The translations under genes were made by a program, and so were the position numbers. The notes beneath the pieces are model-generated. The model saw nothing but the letters and a program-made list of their open reading frames with translations, did not search any database and had not been told where the DNA came from. From contig NZ_JBFRFB010000005.1 in NCBI RefSeq assembly GCF_052114605.1, positions 265,769 to 329,768 on the forward strand: a stretch of DNA of 64,000 nucleotides. Direction: 5' to 3'. This stretch comes from Microvirga sp052114605. GTDB taxonomy: Bacteria > Pseudomonadota > Alphaproteobacteria > Rhizobiales > Beijerinckiaceae. Position 1 is the stretch's first letter, and each line of letters opens with the position of its first letter. Positions 51,305 through 59,963 of the stretch are shown here, in pieces.

Positions 51305-53912
51305 TCACGATCCTCTGGGGAACGACGATGATCTTGCGGGCAGGTTTCCCTTCCATAGCCTTTTGCACGGCATCAAGCGAGAGCACAGCTGCCTCAATCG
51401 TCGCCTGATCCGCATCGCGGGCCACGGTGACATCGGCGCGCTTCTTGCCGTTGACCTGGACAGGCAGGGTAACCGTGTCCTCGACGAGCAGCGAGCGTTC
51501 GACGACCGGCCAGGCGGTATCCGTAACGAGGCCCGGCTGGTTCAGAGACGCCCAGCATTCCTCCGCCAGATGCGGCATCATCGGAGCGAGCAATTGCACG
51601 AAGATGCGTCCGGCCTCGCCGAAAGCGGCGGACAGGCCGGGCTCATTGGCGGTTTTCGCCTGGCTAGCCAGATCCTGGAGGGAATTGGCGAGCTCGTAGA
51701 GATGCGCCACGCAGCGATTGAAGCGCAGGCGCTCCACATCCTCTTCCACGGCAGCCAGCGCCTTGTGCGCGGCCTTGCGGACAGCCAAACCGATGGGGCC
51801 GTCAGCTGCAGCGCCGTCGCCGCCTGCCATACGCTCCGCGATTTCGCCGATGAGGCGCCATACGCGCTGCACGAAGCGGCCTGCGCCCTGCACGCCTTCC
51901 TCGGTCCAGATCACATCGCGCTCAGGGGGCGAGTCGGAGAGCATGAACCAGCGTGCGGTGTCTGCGCCGTAGGATGCGATGATTTCGTCCGGATCGACCG
52001 TGTTCTTCTTCGACTTCGACATCTTCTCGATGGAGCCGATCTCGATGGGCGCACCGCTCTCCACATGGAAGGCTTTGCGGGTTGCGCCTTGCACCTCGAA
52101 GCGCACGTCGGAGGGCAGGACCCAGGCGCCCTTGGCGTCCTTATAGGTCTCGTGCACTACCATCCCTTGAGTGAACAGGCCGGCGAAGGGCTCGTCCAGG
52201 CCGGCATGGCCGGTCTTTTTCATCGCGCGGGTGAAGAAGCGCGAATAGAGCAGATGCAGGATCGCGTGCTCGATGCCGCCGATATACTGATCGACCGGCA
52301 GCCAGGCATCGACCGTTGCGCGGTCGGTGGGCTTATCCGTCAGGGTCGGGTCGGTGAAGCGGGCGAAGTACCAGGACGAATCCACGAAGGTGTCCATGGT
52401 GTCCGTCTCACGGCGGGCCGCCTTGCCGCATGTCGGGCAATCCACGCGCTTCCAGCTCGCGTGGCGGTCAAGCGGGTTGCCCGGCACGTCGAAGGACACG
52501 TCCTCCGGCAGAACCACGGGCAGCTGATCCTTGGGCACCGGCACCACGCCGCAATCGTCGCAATGGATGATCGGGATCGGGCAGCCCCAGTAGCGCTGGC
52601 GCGAGATGCCCCAGTCGCGCAGGCGGAAATTGACCTTGCGCTCGCCCACCGGACGGTTGCCAAGAGTCTCGGATTCCAAGCGGCGGGCGACCTCTTCCTT
52701 CGCCTCATCGATGGTCATGCCGTCGAGAAAGCGGGAATTGATCATGCGGCCGTCGCCGTCATAGGCGATGTCGGTGACCACGAAGGACGCAGGGTCCACA
52801 TCGGGCGGGCAGACGACAGGCGTGTTGCCGAGGCCGTATTTGTTGACGAAATCCAGGTCACGCTGATCGTGCGCCGGGCAGCCGAAGATGGCGCCGGTGC
52901 CATATTCCATCAGGATGAAGTTCGCGACGTAAACGGGCAGCGTCCAGTTCGGGTCGAGCGGATGCACGGCGCGCACGCCGGTGTCGAAGCCGAGCTTCTC
53001 CGCCTTGTCGATGGCCTCCTGCGCCGTGCCGACGCGCTTGGCTTCCTCGATGAAGGCGGCGAGTTCCGGGTTCTTCTCGGCAGCGGCTTTCGCCAGCGGA
53101 TGATCGGGCGCAACAGCCATGAACTTCGCGCCGAACAGGGTGTCGGGACGCGTAGTGTAGATCTGCAGCTCGGTCTCGCCGTTCGGCACCGTCTCGGGCT
53201 TCAAGGCGAAACGCACCATCAGGCCCTCGGAGCGGCCGATCCAGTTGCGCTGCATCAGGCGCACCTTCTCAGGCCAGCGGTCCAAGGTGTCGAGCCGCTC
53301 GTCGAGATCCTGTGCGTAATCGGTGATCTTCAAAAACCACTGGGTCAGCTCGCGCTGCTCCACCAAGGCGCCGGAGCGCCAGCCGCGCCCGTCGATCACC
53401 TGCTCGTTGGCGAGCACGGTGTGGTCCACCGGATCCCAGTTCACCTTCGCGGTCTTGCGGTCCACGAGGCCCTTTTCCAGGAAATCGATGAACATGCGCT
53501 GCTGGTGCTTGTAATAGCTCGGATCGCAGGTCGCGATCTCGCGGCTCCAGTCGATGGACAGGCCCATGCTCTGCAGCTGGGTGCGCATGGTCGCGATATT
53601 GGCATAGGTCCATTCCTTGGGGTGGACCTTGTTCTGCATCGCGGCGTTTTCCGCCGGCATGCCGAAGGCGTCCCAGCCCATCGGATGGAGCACGTTGAAA
53701 CCCTTGGCTCGCTTGTAGCGCGCCACCACGTCGCCCATGGTGTAGTTGCGCACGTGACCCATATGGATGCGCCCCGACGGATAGGGAAACATCTCAAGCA
53801 CGTAGTATTTCGGACGCGGGTCGTAGTTGTCGGTCTTGAACAGGTTGCCGTCGTTCCAGACCTTACGCCATTTCAGCTCGGCTTCCTTGGCGTTGTAGCG
53901 CTCGGGCCTCAT
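51291..53912 (-). CDS. leuS: Leucyl-tRNA synthetase
   Basis: LeuRS charges tRNA-Leu and edits misactivated amino acids. The 873-residue class I enzyme has FPYPSGRIHMGH with the HIGH-type motif at 50-53, a CP1 editing domain (YTTRPDTLFGAKFMAVAPDHPLA), a zinc-type CPTCG, VDSSWYFARF and KMSKSKKN near residue 630. It is the first gene of leuS-lptE-holA and is divergent from yggS. A 913-codon open frame on the opposite strand is a codon-bias shadow. Confidence 0.98.
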   Translation of the reverse strand: MRPERYNAKEAELKWRKVWNDGNLFKTDNYDPRPKYYVLEMFPYPSGRIHMGHVRNYTMGDVVARYKRAKGFNVLHPMGWDAFGMPAENAAMQNKVHPKEWTYANIATMRTQLQSMGLSIDWSREIATCDPSYYKHQQRMFIDFLEKGLVDRKTAKVNWDPVDHTVLANEQVIDGRGWRSGALVEQRELTQWFLKITDYAQDLDERLDTLDRWPEKVRLMQRNWIGRSEGLMVRFALKPETVPNGETELQIYTTRPDTLFGAKFMAVAPDHPLAKAAAEKNPELAAFIEEAKRVGTAQEAIDKAEKLGFDTGVRAVHPLDPNWTLPVYVANFILMEYGTGAIFGCPAHDQRDLDFVNKYGLGNTPVVCPPDVDPASFVVTDIAYDGDGRMINSRFLDGMTIDEAKEEVARRLESETLGNRPVGERKVNFRLRDWGISRQRYWGCPIPIIHCDDCGVVPVPKDQLPVVLPEDVSFDVPGNPLDRHASWKRVDCPTCGKAARRETDTMDTFVDSSWYFARFTDPTLTDKPTDRATVDAWLPVDQYIGGIEHAILHLLYSRFFTRAMKKTGHAGLDEPFAGLFTQGMVVHETYKDAKGAWVLPSDVRFEVQGATRKAFHVESGAPIEIGSIEKMSKSKKNTVDPDEIIASYGADTARWFMLSDSPPERDVIWTEEGVQGAGRFVQRVWRLIGEIAERMAGGDGAAADGPIGLAVRKAAHKALAAVEEDVERLRFNRCVAHLYELANSLQDLASQAKTANEPGLSAAFGEAGRIFVQLLAPMMPHLAEECWASLNQPGLVTDTAWPVVERSLLVEDTVTLPVQVNGKKRADVTVARDADQATIEAAVLSLDAVQKAMEGKPARKIIVVPQRIVNVVA

Positions 53913-54037
53913 TTTCCGTCTTTATCCGTCGTTTAGAGGTTCATGCGGCTTGCGCCGCCACGTTGCGGCGGACTAGGACACAGCTCTCCCGCGCGGTCAA
54001 CGGTTTCGCGTCGCGGAGACGGCTTTGAGAGGGTCCC

Positions 54038-54718
54038 ATGAGCGAGAACAACCCCGTCGAGGGTCTGCAGGAGGTGCGGGAGGCGATCCGCCGCGCCGCA
54101 TCCGATTATGACCGCGATTCGGCTGGGATCACGCTGGTGGCCGTGTCCAAAACCTTTCCGGTGGAAGATATCGAGCCGGTTCTGGCTGCCGGTCAGCGGG
54201 TGTTCGGCGAAAACTACGTGCAGGAGGCCAAGGCCAAGTGGCCCGCCTTGCGTGAGCGTTTTCCCGACGTGGAGCTGCACATGATCGGCCCGCTTCAGTC
54301 CAACAAGGCCAAGGAGGCGGTAGAGCTTTTCGACGTGATCCACACCCTCGACCGGCCTTCGCTCGCCGAAGCGCTCGCCAAGGAAATCGCCAAGCAGGGC
54401 AGGGCGCCGCGCCTGCTGGTTCAGGTGAATACCGGTGAGGAATCGCAGAAGGGCGGCATCGCACCGGGGGGAGCGGATGGTTTTCTCGAAGCCTGCCGCA
54501 CGAAATACGGCCTGACCATCGAAGGCCTGATGTGCATTCCGCCCGCCGAGGATCCGCCGTCACCGCATTTCGCGCTGCTCAACACCATCGCGAAAAAGCA
54601 CGGTCTCAAAATGCTTTCCATGGGCATGAGCGCCGATTTCGACGCCGCGATCCAGCTCGGCGCCACCCATGTGCGCGTGGGCAGCGCGATTTTCGGAAGC
54701 CGTCCGAAGGCCGTCTGA
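54038..54718 (+). CDS. YggS/PLPBP-family pyridoxal phosphate homeostasis protein
   Basis: A 226-residue TIM-barrel protein that carries PLP on Lys38 (LVAVSKTFP). Other family stretches are FGENYVQEAKAKW, ELHMIGPLQSNKAKEA, LVQVNTGEESQKGG and LSMGMSADFDAAIQLGATHVRVGSAIFG. It has no known enzymatic turnover and buffers PLP pools and amino acid metabolism. ATG 54038 is preceded by a weak GAGAGGG. It is divergent from leuS, and a 335-nt gap follows. Confidence 0.95.
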   Translation: MSENNPVEGLQEVREAIRRAASDYDRDSAGITLVAVSKTFPVEDIEPVLAAGQRVFGENYVQEAKAKWPALRERFPDVELHMIGPLQSNKAKEAVELFDVIHTLDRPSLAEALAKEIAKQGRAPRLLVQVNTGEESQKGGIAPGGADGFLEACRTKYGLTIEGLMCIPPAEDPPSPHFALLNTIAKKHGLKMLSMGMSADFDAAIQLGATHVRVGSAIFGSRPKAV

Positions 54719-54793
54719 CTTTTCGAATTGCGCCGCAAGGGCATTACGGTTAAATTTCCCAACGATCCGCCACACCAACCACAGGAGGGCTGC

Positions 54794-54880
54794 ATGTGTG
54801 AAGCGATGCATCTACGCATGTTCGGCCCCTGGCAGGCCCTGCAGCAGCTTGTTGCAGGGCGGACCATGACACGGATCTGA
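54794..54880 (+). CDS. Candidate leader peptide upstream of the ABC-F gene (28 residues)
   Basis: A small open frame, MCEAMHLRM...RTMTRI, with AGGAGGG 5 nt before the ATG, one of the best ribosome-binding sites in the window. It lies in the 335-nt gap before the ABC-F gene. An 8-bp hairpin GCCCTGCA/TGCAGGGC (54836-54843 with 54853-54860) is inside it, and a second, GGTCGCT/AGCGACC (54893-54909), follows the stop. ABC-F genes are often controlled by leader-peptide attenuation. A free small protein is an alternative. Confidence 0.45.
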   Translation: MCEAMHLRMFGPWQALQQLVAGRTMTRI

Positions 54881-54892
54881 CGCAAGGTTTTT

Positions 54893-55010
54893 GGTCGCTG
54901 AAAGCGACCCTCGCGTCCTCATCTCATTCTGGTCGGCTCTGAACGGCTCACCCGCGCTGAAGGCTTAAAAAGCCCGGCGCGTCTGACGTCACGTTCAAGA
55001 CTTCGCGCCG
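54893..55010 (+). promoter_or_regulatory. Possible attenuator region before the ABC-F gene
   Basis: Two stems lie between the candidate leader ORF and the ABC-F start: GGTCGCT-GAA-AGCGACC (54893-54909), and CGGCGCG/CGCGCCG (54975-54981 with 55004-55010), the latter ending 44 nt before the start codon. A run of five T residues precedes the first stem. Alternative pairings could decide read-through; this is inference from layout. Confidence 0.35.
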
Positions 55011-55053
55011 CGTGCTTTGAATAAGCCGCCTCGCCTGCCAGAAGAGATCGATT

Positions 55054-56571
55054 ATGGGCCATATCAGCCTTCGCAATGTCACCGTCCTCACGCCCGCTCC
55101 CCTGTTTCGCGACCTGAATTTCGTCATCGGCGAACGCGACCGCCTCGGCATCGTCGCTGGCAACGGCTCCGGCAAGACCACGCTTCTCAAATGCCTCGCA
55201 GGACTAGCCGAGCCGACGGAAGGAGAGGTCATCCATTCCCGCGGCATGCGCCTCGGCCTCGTCGAACAGGACGTGCCGGATGAACTTCTCGACCTGACCC
55301 TGTTCGACGCCGTGCTGAGCGGCCTTCCGGCTTTCGAACGCGAGGGTAATGAATGGCGCGCCGACATCGTGCTCGACGGCTTCGAAGCCCCGGAGGCGAT
55401 GCGCCAAACCCCGATGCGTGCGCTCAGTGGCGGCTGGCAGCGTCTGGCGCTCATCGCGCGCACTTGGATCGCGGAACCGGACGCATTGCTGCTCGATGAA
55501 CCGACGAACCATCTCGATCTCGAAAAGCTGCTGCTGCTGGAGCGATGGATCAATGAGACTGCCGGACAGATCCCGGTGGCGATCGTCAGTCACGATCGCG
55601 ACTTTCTCGATTCCTGCACCACCAAAACCCTGTTCCTGCGGCCTGAAACATCCGTGGTCTTCGCGCACCCTTATCGCCGCGCCCGCGATCTCATGGAAGC
55701 GCATGACGAAGCGCAGGCGAACCAGAACGAGAAAGATCGGCGAGAGATCAAACGGTTGCGGCACAACGCGGGCGAGTTGCGCAATACCGGCATCAACAGC
55801 GGCAGCGACTTAGCGTTGACGAAGGCGAAGCAATTGAAGAAGCGCGCCGATGCGTTGGAGGATAATCTGCTGACGTTGCATCGCGAGCGTACGGGCGAAA
55901 TCCGTCTCGGCAATCGCGGTACCCATGCACGGGTTCTGCTGGCATTGGAAAACATCACCATCACCAAGCCCGATGGCGAGAAGCTGTTCGACATCCGCAA
56001 GCTCGACGTGGAGCAGGGCGACCGCATCGTCGTGCTCGGGCGCAACGGAATCGGCAAATCGCAATTCGTGCGCATGCTGCAAAGGGCAATCACTCGCCCC
56101 GACGGCGTGTCCAGCATCCGCACCTCACCGACGCTTGTGCTCGGCTACACGGATCAGGATCTGTCGCAGATGCCTTCCAGCGAAACGCCGCATGGCTACA
56201 TCCTCTCGGGCTTTCGCTTGGGTGATCAGCGCAGCACGGCTTTGCTGGCGGGCGCGGGCTTCTCGATTGAGCAGCAAAAGCGGCGCATCGGCACCCTGTC
56301 GCCGGGCCAGAAGGCGCGGCTCGGGCTGTTGGCCTTGCGTCTGACAGAGCCGAATTTCTACCTCATGGACGAGCCCACCAACCACGTGGACATTCCCGGC
56401 CGCGAGGCCCTGGAATCGGAAATTCTCGCCTCGGAAGCGACCGCGATCCTCGTCTCCCACGACCGCAGCTTCATCGAGGCCGTCGGCACGCGTTTCCTGC
56501 TGATCGAAGGACGCAAGGTGAGGGAGATCGACGCGCCGGAGGTGTTTTATGAGACGTTGAGGGCGGCGTAG
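55054..56571 (+). CDS. ABC-F family ATP-binding protein
   Basis: A 505-residue protein with two ABC ATPase domains and no membrane segment. Walker A motifs are GNGSGKTT (first domain) and GRNGIGKS (second); signatures are LSGGWQ and LSPGQK; Walker B motifs are LLLDEPTNHLD and LMDEPTNHVD. A charged linker (DEAQANQNEKDRREIKRLRHN) separates them. ABC-F proteins act on the ribosome E site, either as housekeeping translation factors or as antibiotic-protection proteins; which applies is open. The candidate leader ORF and hairpins upstream favour regulated expression. AGAAGAGA precedes the ATG. Confidence 0.92.
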   Translation: MGHISLRNVTVLTPAPLFRDLNFVIGERDRLGIVAGNGSGKTTLLKCLAGLAEPTEGEVIHSRGMRLGLVEQDVPDELLDLTLFDAVLSGLPAFEREGNEWRADIVLDGFEAPEAMRQTPMRALSGGWQRLALIARTWIAEPDALLLDEPTNHLDLEKLLLLERWINETAGQIPVAIVSHDRDFLDSCTTKTLFLRPETSVVFAHPYRRARDLMEAHDEAQANQNEKDRREIKRLRHNAGELRNTGINSGSDLALTKAKQLKKRADALEDNLLTLHRERTGEIRLGNRGTHARVLLALENITITKPDGEKLFDIRKLDVEQGDRIVVLGRNGIGKSQFVRMLQRAITRPDGVSSIRTSPTLVLGYTDQDLSQMPSSETPHGYILSGFRLGDQRSTALLAGAGFSIEQQKRRIGTLSPGQKARLGLLALRLTEPNFYLMDEPTNHVDIPGREALESEILASEATAILVSHDRSFIEAVGTRFLLIEGRKVREIDAPEVFYETLRAA

Positions 56572-56591
56572 GGGCGATTAGAATACTCCAC

Positions 56592-56680
56592 CGTCATGGC
56601 CGGGCTTGTCCCGGCCATCCCGATCCGAAGAGCGCCGCGTTTCAAACAATCGGGATCACCGGCACATGGCCGGTGATGAC
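56592..56680. repeat. Paired-hairpin (BIME-like) repeat
   Basis: Two hairpins, ATGGCCGGG-CTTGT-CCCGGCCAT (56596-56618) and ATCACCGGC-ACATG-GCCGGTGAT (56655-56677), joined by CCCGATCCGAAGAGCGCCGCG. The organisation equals 32838-32929. It lies between the convergent ABC-F and YqaE genes and may serve as a transcript end for both. Confidence 0.85.
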
Positions 56681-56701
56681 GGATCGATCAGGATTGCGCG
56701 A

Positions 56702-56899
56702 TCACCGCACCTGCTGGCGCATGGCCGCTTCGATCTTGCGGTCGGTGTTGAACTGGCTCAGCGCATAGACGGCCCAGATCGCCGCCGGAAGCCAGCCGAT
56801 CACGGTGACTTGCAGGATCAGGCAGATCAGCCCCGCGAAGGGCCGGCCGATGGTGAAGAAGGTCAGCCAGGGCAGGATCAGGGCAATCAGGAGACGCAT
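56702..56899 (-). CDS. YqaE/Pmp3-family small membrane protein
   Basis: A 65-residue protein with two hydrophobic helices: LLIALILPWLTFFTIGRPFAGLICLILQ and VIGWLPAAIWAVYALSQF. The GWLPAAIWAVYAL segment is the Pmp3/YqaE signature. Members affect membrane potential under salt or stress. ATG 56899 follows AAAGG by 9 nt; ATG 56917 (six more residues) is possible. It is flanked by repeats on both sides and belongs to no obvious operon. Confidence 0.85.
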   Translation of the reverse strand: MRLLIALILPWLTFFTIGRPFAGLICLILQVTVIGWLPAAIWAVYALSQFNTDRKIEAAMRQQVR

Positions 56900-57022
56900 G
56901 GTCAGCAGGCCTTTCATTCCAAACTCGGCTTTAAATGGGATGACGGCATCCGGTTGCAAAGGCAGAACCCCTCTCCCGTGTGGGAGAGGTTAGTCCAGCG
57001 CTTTACTTTGAAAACGCTCATC

Positions 57023-57069
57023 CAGTCAGACCACCCCCACCCTAGCCCTCCCCGCAAGGGGGAGGGAAG
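57023..57069 (-). repeat. Inverted copy of the GGGAGGG repeat module
   Basis: CAGTCAGACCACCCCCACCC...CCCTCCCCGCAAGGGGGAGGGAA is close to the reverse complement of the first module of the composite repeat at 19151-19196. Only this module is present; the hairpin pair lies separately at 56592-56680 across the YqaE gene. A related CCCTCTCCCGTGTGGGAGAGG palindrome precedes it at 56969-56989. Confidence 0.7.
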
Positions 57070-57095
57070 CATGCGCCTTATCCTTGCTCGGACTC

Positions 57096-58091
57096 CTACG
57101 CCCTCTCACTATCCAGATGCGCCATCTGCATGGCCGGATAGCGCTCGCCCGCAGCTGCACCCTTCGGAATAACCTGCTCGATGGCGGCCATGTCCTCGTC
57201 CGTCAGCACCACATCGAGCGCACCAAGCGCCTCGCTCAACCTGTCGCGACGGCGGGCGCCGACGAGGGGCACGATATCCGCGCCTTTTGCCGCCACCCAG
57301 GCGATGGCGATCTGGGCGACGCTGACGCCCTTCGTGTCGGCCAGCTGCCGCAGGGCTTCCACCAGCTCCAGATTCTTCTCCACGTTGCCGTCCTGAAAGC
57401 GCGGGCTGTGGATGCGGAAATCGCCTTTGGTTTCCGTGCCTTTCTGCCAATGCCCGCTGATCAGGCCGCGCGAGAGAACGCCATAGGCTGTGATTCCGAT
57501 GCCGAGTTCGCGGCAGGTGGGTAGAATGCTGTCCTCAGGCCCACGCGAGATGAGGGAATATTCGATCTGGAGATCGCAGATCGGATGCACGGCGGCGGCG
57601 CGGCGGATGGTGTCGGCGCCCATCTCCGACAGGCCGATGTAACGGACGTAACCCGCCTTCACCATGTCGGCGATGGCGCCGATGGTTTCCTCGATCGGAA
57701 CGTCGGGATCGAGCCGCGAGGGGCGGTAGATGTCGATGTGATCGACGCCGAGGCGCTGCAGCGAATAGGCGATGAAATTCTTCACGGCTTTGGGCCGCGC
57801 ATCGTAGCCCATCCAGTTTCCCGACGGCTCGCGCAGCGCACCGAACTTCACGCTGATCAGTGCCTGATCACGGTTGCGGCCGCGCAAGGCCTCGCCGATC
57901 AGCATCTCGTTATGGCCCATGCCGTAGAAGTCGCCCGTATCGAGAAGCGTGATTCCGGCGTCCAAAGCGGCATGGATGGTGGCGATGCTCTCAGGCCTAT
58001 CAGCGAGGCCGTACATGCCCGACATGCCCATGCAGCCGAGACCGAGGGCGGAGACGCGTGGCCCGGCCATGCCCAATTGGCGAATGTCCAT
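57096..58091 (-). CDS. Aldo/keto reductase
   Basis: A 331-residue (beta/alpha)8 reductase using NADPH. Catalytic residues are visible: Asp and Tyr in LLDTGDFYGMGHNE and Lys in ISVKFGA. The usual catalytic histidine position reads IYRPSRLDP, as in the subgroup resembling YakC-type pyridoxal or aldehyde reductases. The substrate is not known. ATG 58091 has AAGGA about 9 nt upstream. It is divergent from a LysR regulator across 111 nt, which probably controls it. Confidence 0.92.
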   Translation of the reverse strand: MDIRQLGMAGPRVSALGLGCMGMSGMYGLADRPESIATIHAALDAGITLLDTGDFYGMGHNEMLIGEALRGRNRDQALISVKFGALREPSGNWMGYDARPKAVKNFIAYSLQRLGVDHIDIYRPSRLDPDVPIEETIGAIADMVKAGYVRYIGLSEMGADTIRRAAAVHPICDLQIEYSLISRGPEDSILPTCRELGIGITAYGVLSRGLISGHWQKGTETKGDFRIHSPRFQDGNVEKNLELVEALRQLADTKGVSVAQIAIAWVAAKGADIVPLVGARRRDRLSEALGALDVVLTDEDMAAIEQVIPKGAAAGERYPAMQMAHLDSERA

Positions 58092-58202
58092 TGTTCGATT
58101 CCTTTGCGGCGAGCGGTGCATCGCTCATGAACGAACCATGCCACCTTCCGGTTCGTGCGATAATTCGTCATAACTGGAACAGGTTGTTTGGGATTTCGAA
58201 CA

Positions 58203-59102
58203 ATGGCTCAAGCCGATCTTGCCGATCTGGAAGTCTTTGCTGCCGTCGCCCGCGCGCGGAGCTTCCGTAGCGTGGCCCGCTTGCGCGGTGTTTCCGCCTC
58301 CACTTTAAGCGAGGCGTTGCGCCGGTTGGAAACGCGGCTCGGCGTGCGCCTTCTCAACCGCACCACGCGAAGCGTCACACCCACCGAGGCCGGGCAGCGG
58401 CTGCTGGAACGGCTGGCTCCCGCTTTGAGTGAAGTAAGCGCCGCGCTCGATGCGGTGAACGGCTTTCGCGACAGCCCGACTGGCACGCTCCGGCTCAATG
58501 TGCCCGGCGCAGTGGCGCGCCTGGTGCTCCCCCTGATCGTCGGGCCTTTCCTGAAGGCACATCCCGGCATCAGCCTGGAGATCATCACCGATGACAGCTT
58601 CATCGATGTGCTCGCAGCCGGTTTCGATGCAGGCATTCGCTATGACGAGCGCCTGGAGAAGGACATGATCGCCGTGCCCATCGGCCCGAGCGTCCAGCGC
58701 TTCGTAACGGCGGCATCACCGGCCTATCTCCCGCAGCACGGACGGCCTCGGCATCCGAGGGATCTTCTGCGCCATGCCTGCATTCGCCATCGCTTCGCGC
58801 ATGGCGTCATGCTGCCCTGGGAATTCGAACGCGAGGGCGAGGTGTTGAAGATCAGCCCCGCAGGCCAGCTCATCGCCAACACTATCGATCTCGAAATCAG
58901 CGCGGCGATTCAAGGCCTTGGCGTGATCGGCACTTTTGAGGGCTTTCTCGAACCGGCGCTGAAAAGTGGCGACCTCGTGCCGGTTCTCGATGATTGGCAG
59001 CAGAGCTTTTCAGGCCCGTTCCTGTACTATCCAAGCCGCCAGCACATGCCCGCGCCGCTGCGGGCTTTCGTCGATTTCATCAAGGCTGGAAGAGAGCCAT
59101 AA
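58203..59102 (+). CDS. LysR-family transcriptional regulator
   Basis: A 299-residue protein with the N-terminal winged HTH (LADLEVFAAVARARSFRSVARLRGVSASTLSEALRRLETRLGVRLLNRTTRSVTPTEAG) and a C-terminal periplasmic-binding-like effector domain (TGTLRLNVPGAVARLVLPLIVGPFLKAHPGI). LysR regulators normally activate a divergent gene, here the aldo/keto reductase. ATG 58203 begins the alignment; a TTG at 58188 is less likely. Confidence 0.94.
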   Translation: MAQADLADLEVFAAVARARSFRSVARLRGVSASTLSEALRRLETRLGVRLLNRTTRSVTPTEAGQRLLERLAPALSEVSAALDAVNGFRDSPTGTLRLNVPGAVARLVLPLIVGPFLKAHPGISLEIITDDSFIDVLAAGFDAGIRYDERLEKDMIAVPIGPSVQRFVTAASPAYLPQHGRPRHPRDLLRHACIRHRFAHGVMLPWEFEREGEVLKISPAGQLIANTIDLEISAAIQGLGVIGTFEGFLEPALKSGDLVPVLDDWQQSFSGPFLYYPSRQHMPAPLRAFVDFIKAGREP

Positions 59103-59111
59103 CCCGCGCTC

Positions 59112-59960
59112 TCAGCAGATTCTCTTGAGCAACGCTTGCGCGAAAACCTCCGCGCTGCCGGGTGCGAATTCGCAATAGAGATAGGGATCGATCAGCTCCA
59201 GCTCCATCAGCATGAAGCCGTCAGGGCGCACCAGTCCATCGACACGGGCATAGAGCGGTGTTTCCTGCAGCACGTCGAGATAGCGTTGAGTTGCTTCAAT
59301 GACTGCCTGATCTGGCTCGACCCGCTCGTAGGTGATTCCATGCTGTGGATTGGCGCGCCACTCACCAGCTTTTAACACGCGACGGACAGCATGGGAGAAG
59401 TGTCCATCGATGAAGGTGAATGTCGTCTCGCCAAGAGCGCTACAATCCTCTTGAAATTCCTGGAGCAGCACCTCGTTCTGTCCGACATCAAGGGACAATT
59501 GGGAGCGATCCCCTCTAACAAGTTTCTGAAGACCGTGCCCGCCTTGGCTCGAAACCGGCTTGAGCACCGCCGTGTGCCAGCCGTTTTCCTCCATCCGCTG
59601 CTCGACGGCCTCGCGGGTTGCATCCTGAAGATGAAAGGTTCGGGGAATGGCAAGCCCCGCTGCCGCCAGTTCCAGCAGATAGGTCTTGCGGAAATTCCAA
59701 CGCAGAAGTTCTGTGCCGTTGATCAGCCTTGCGCCTCCGGCTTCCAGCGCCTCGATCCAGTCGAGAAAACGTTTCGGGTCGTCGTAATAATCCCAGCAGC
59801 ACAGGGGCAACACGGCATCAGTCGCCGCAAAAGTTTCCAGCGGTGTCGTCTTCCAGGGCAGATAATCCGCCTTGGCGCCCGCCGACCTCAGGGCCTTGAT
59901 CAGAGCCTCGAGATTGGGCGTCGGATGGGGGTATTCCGAACAAGTGGCGATAAGGATCAT
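59112..59960 (-). CDS. ATP-grasp family ligase of unknown substrate
   Basis: A 282-residue RimK-like ATP-grasp protein. It starts with MILIATCSEYPHPTPNLEALIKALRSAGAKADYLPW. The central domain shows NGTELLRWNFRKTYLLELAAAGLAIPRTF, the ATP-binding lysine in TAVLKPVSSQGGHGL, and a C-terminal metal region YARVDGLVRPDGFMLMELELIDPYLYCEFAPGSA. ATP-grasp ligases form amide bonds via acyl phosphates. The substrate is unknown; related proteins make peptide-like compounds. It lies 3 nt downstream of an L,D-transpeptidase gene, so a link to the cell wall is possible. Confidence 0.85.
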   Translation of the reverse strand: MILIATCSEYPHPTPNLEALIKALRSAGAKADYLPWKTTPLETFAATDAVLPLCCWDYYDDPKRFLDWIEALEAGGARLINGTELLRWNFRKTYLLELAAAGLAIPRTFHLQDATREAVEQRMEENGWHTAVLKPVSSQGGHGLQKLVRGDRSQLSLDVGQNEVLLQEFQEDCSALGETTFTFIDGHFSHAVRRVLKAGEWRANPQHGITYERVEPDQAVIEATQRYLDVLQETPLYARVDGLVRPDGFMLMELELIDPYLYCEFAPGSAEVFAQALLKRIC

Positions 59961-59963
59961 GGT

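Noticed and set aside
51195..53936. 913-codon open frame on the plus strand opposite leuS
   Set aside because: It mirrors leuS codon for codon in high-GC antisense, matches no family, and leuS has complete synthetase motifs.
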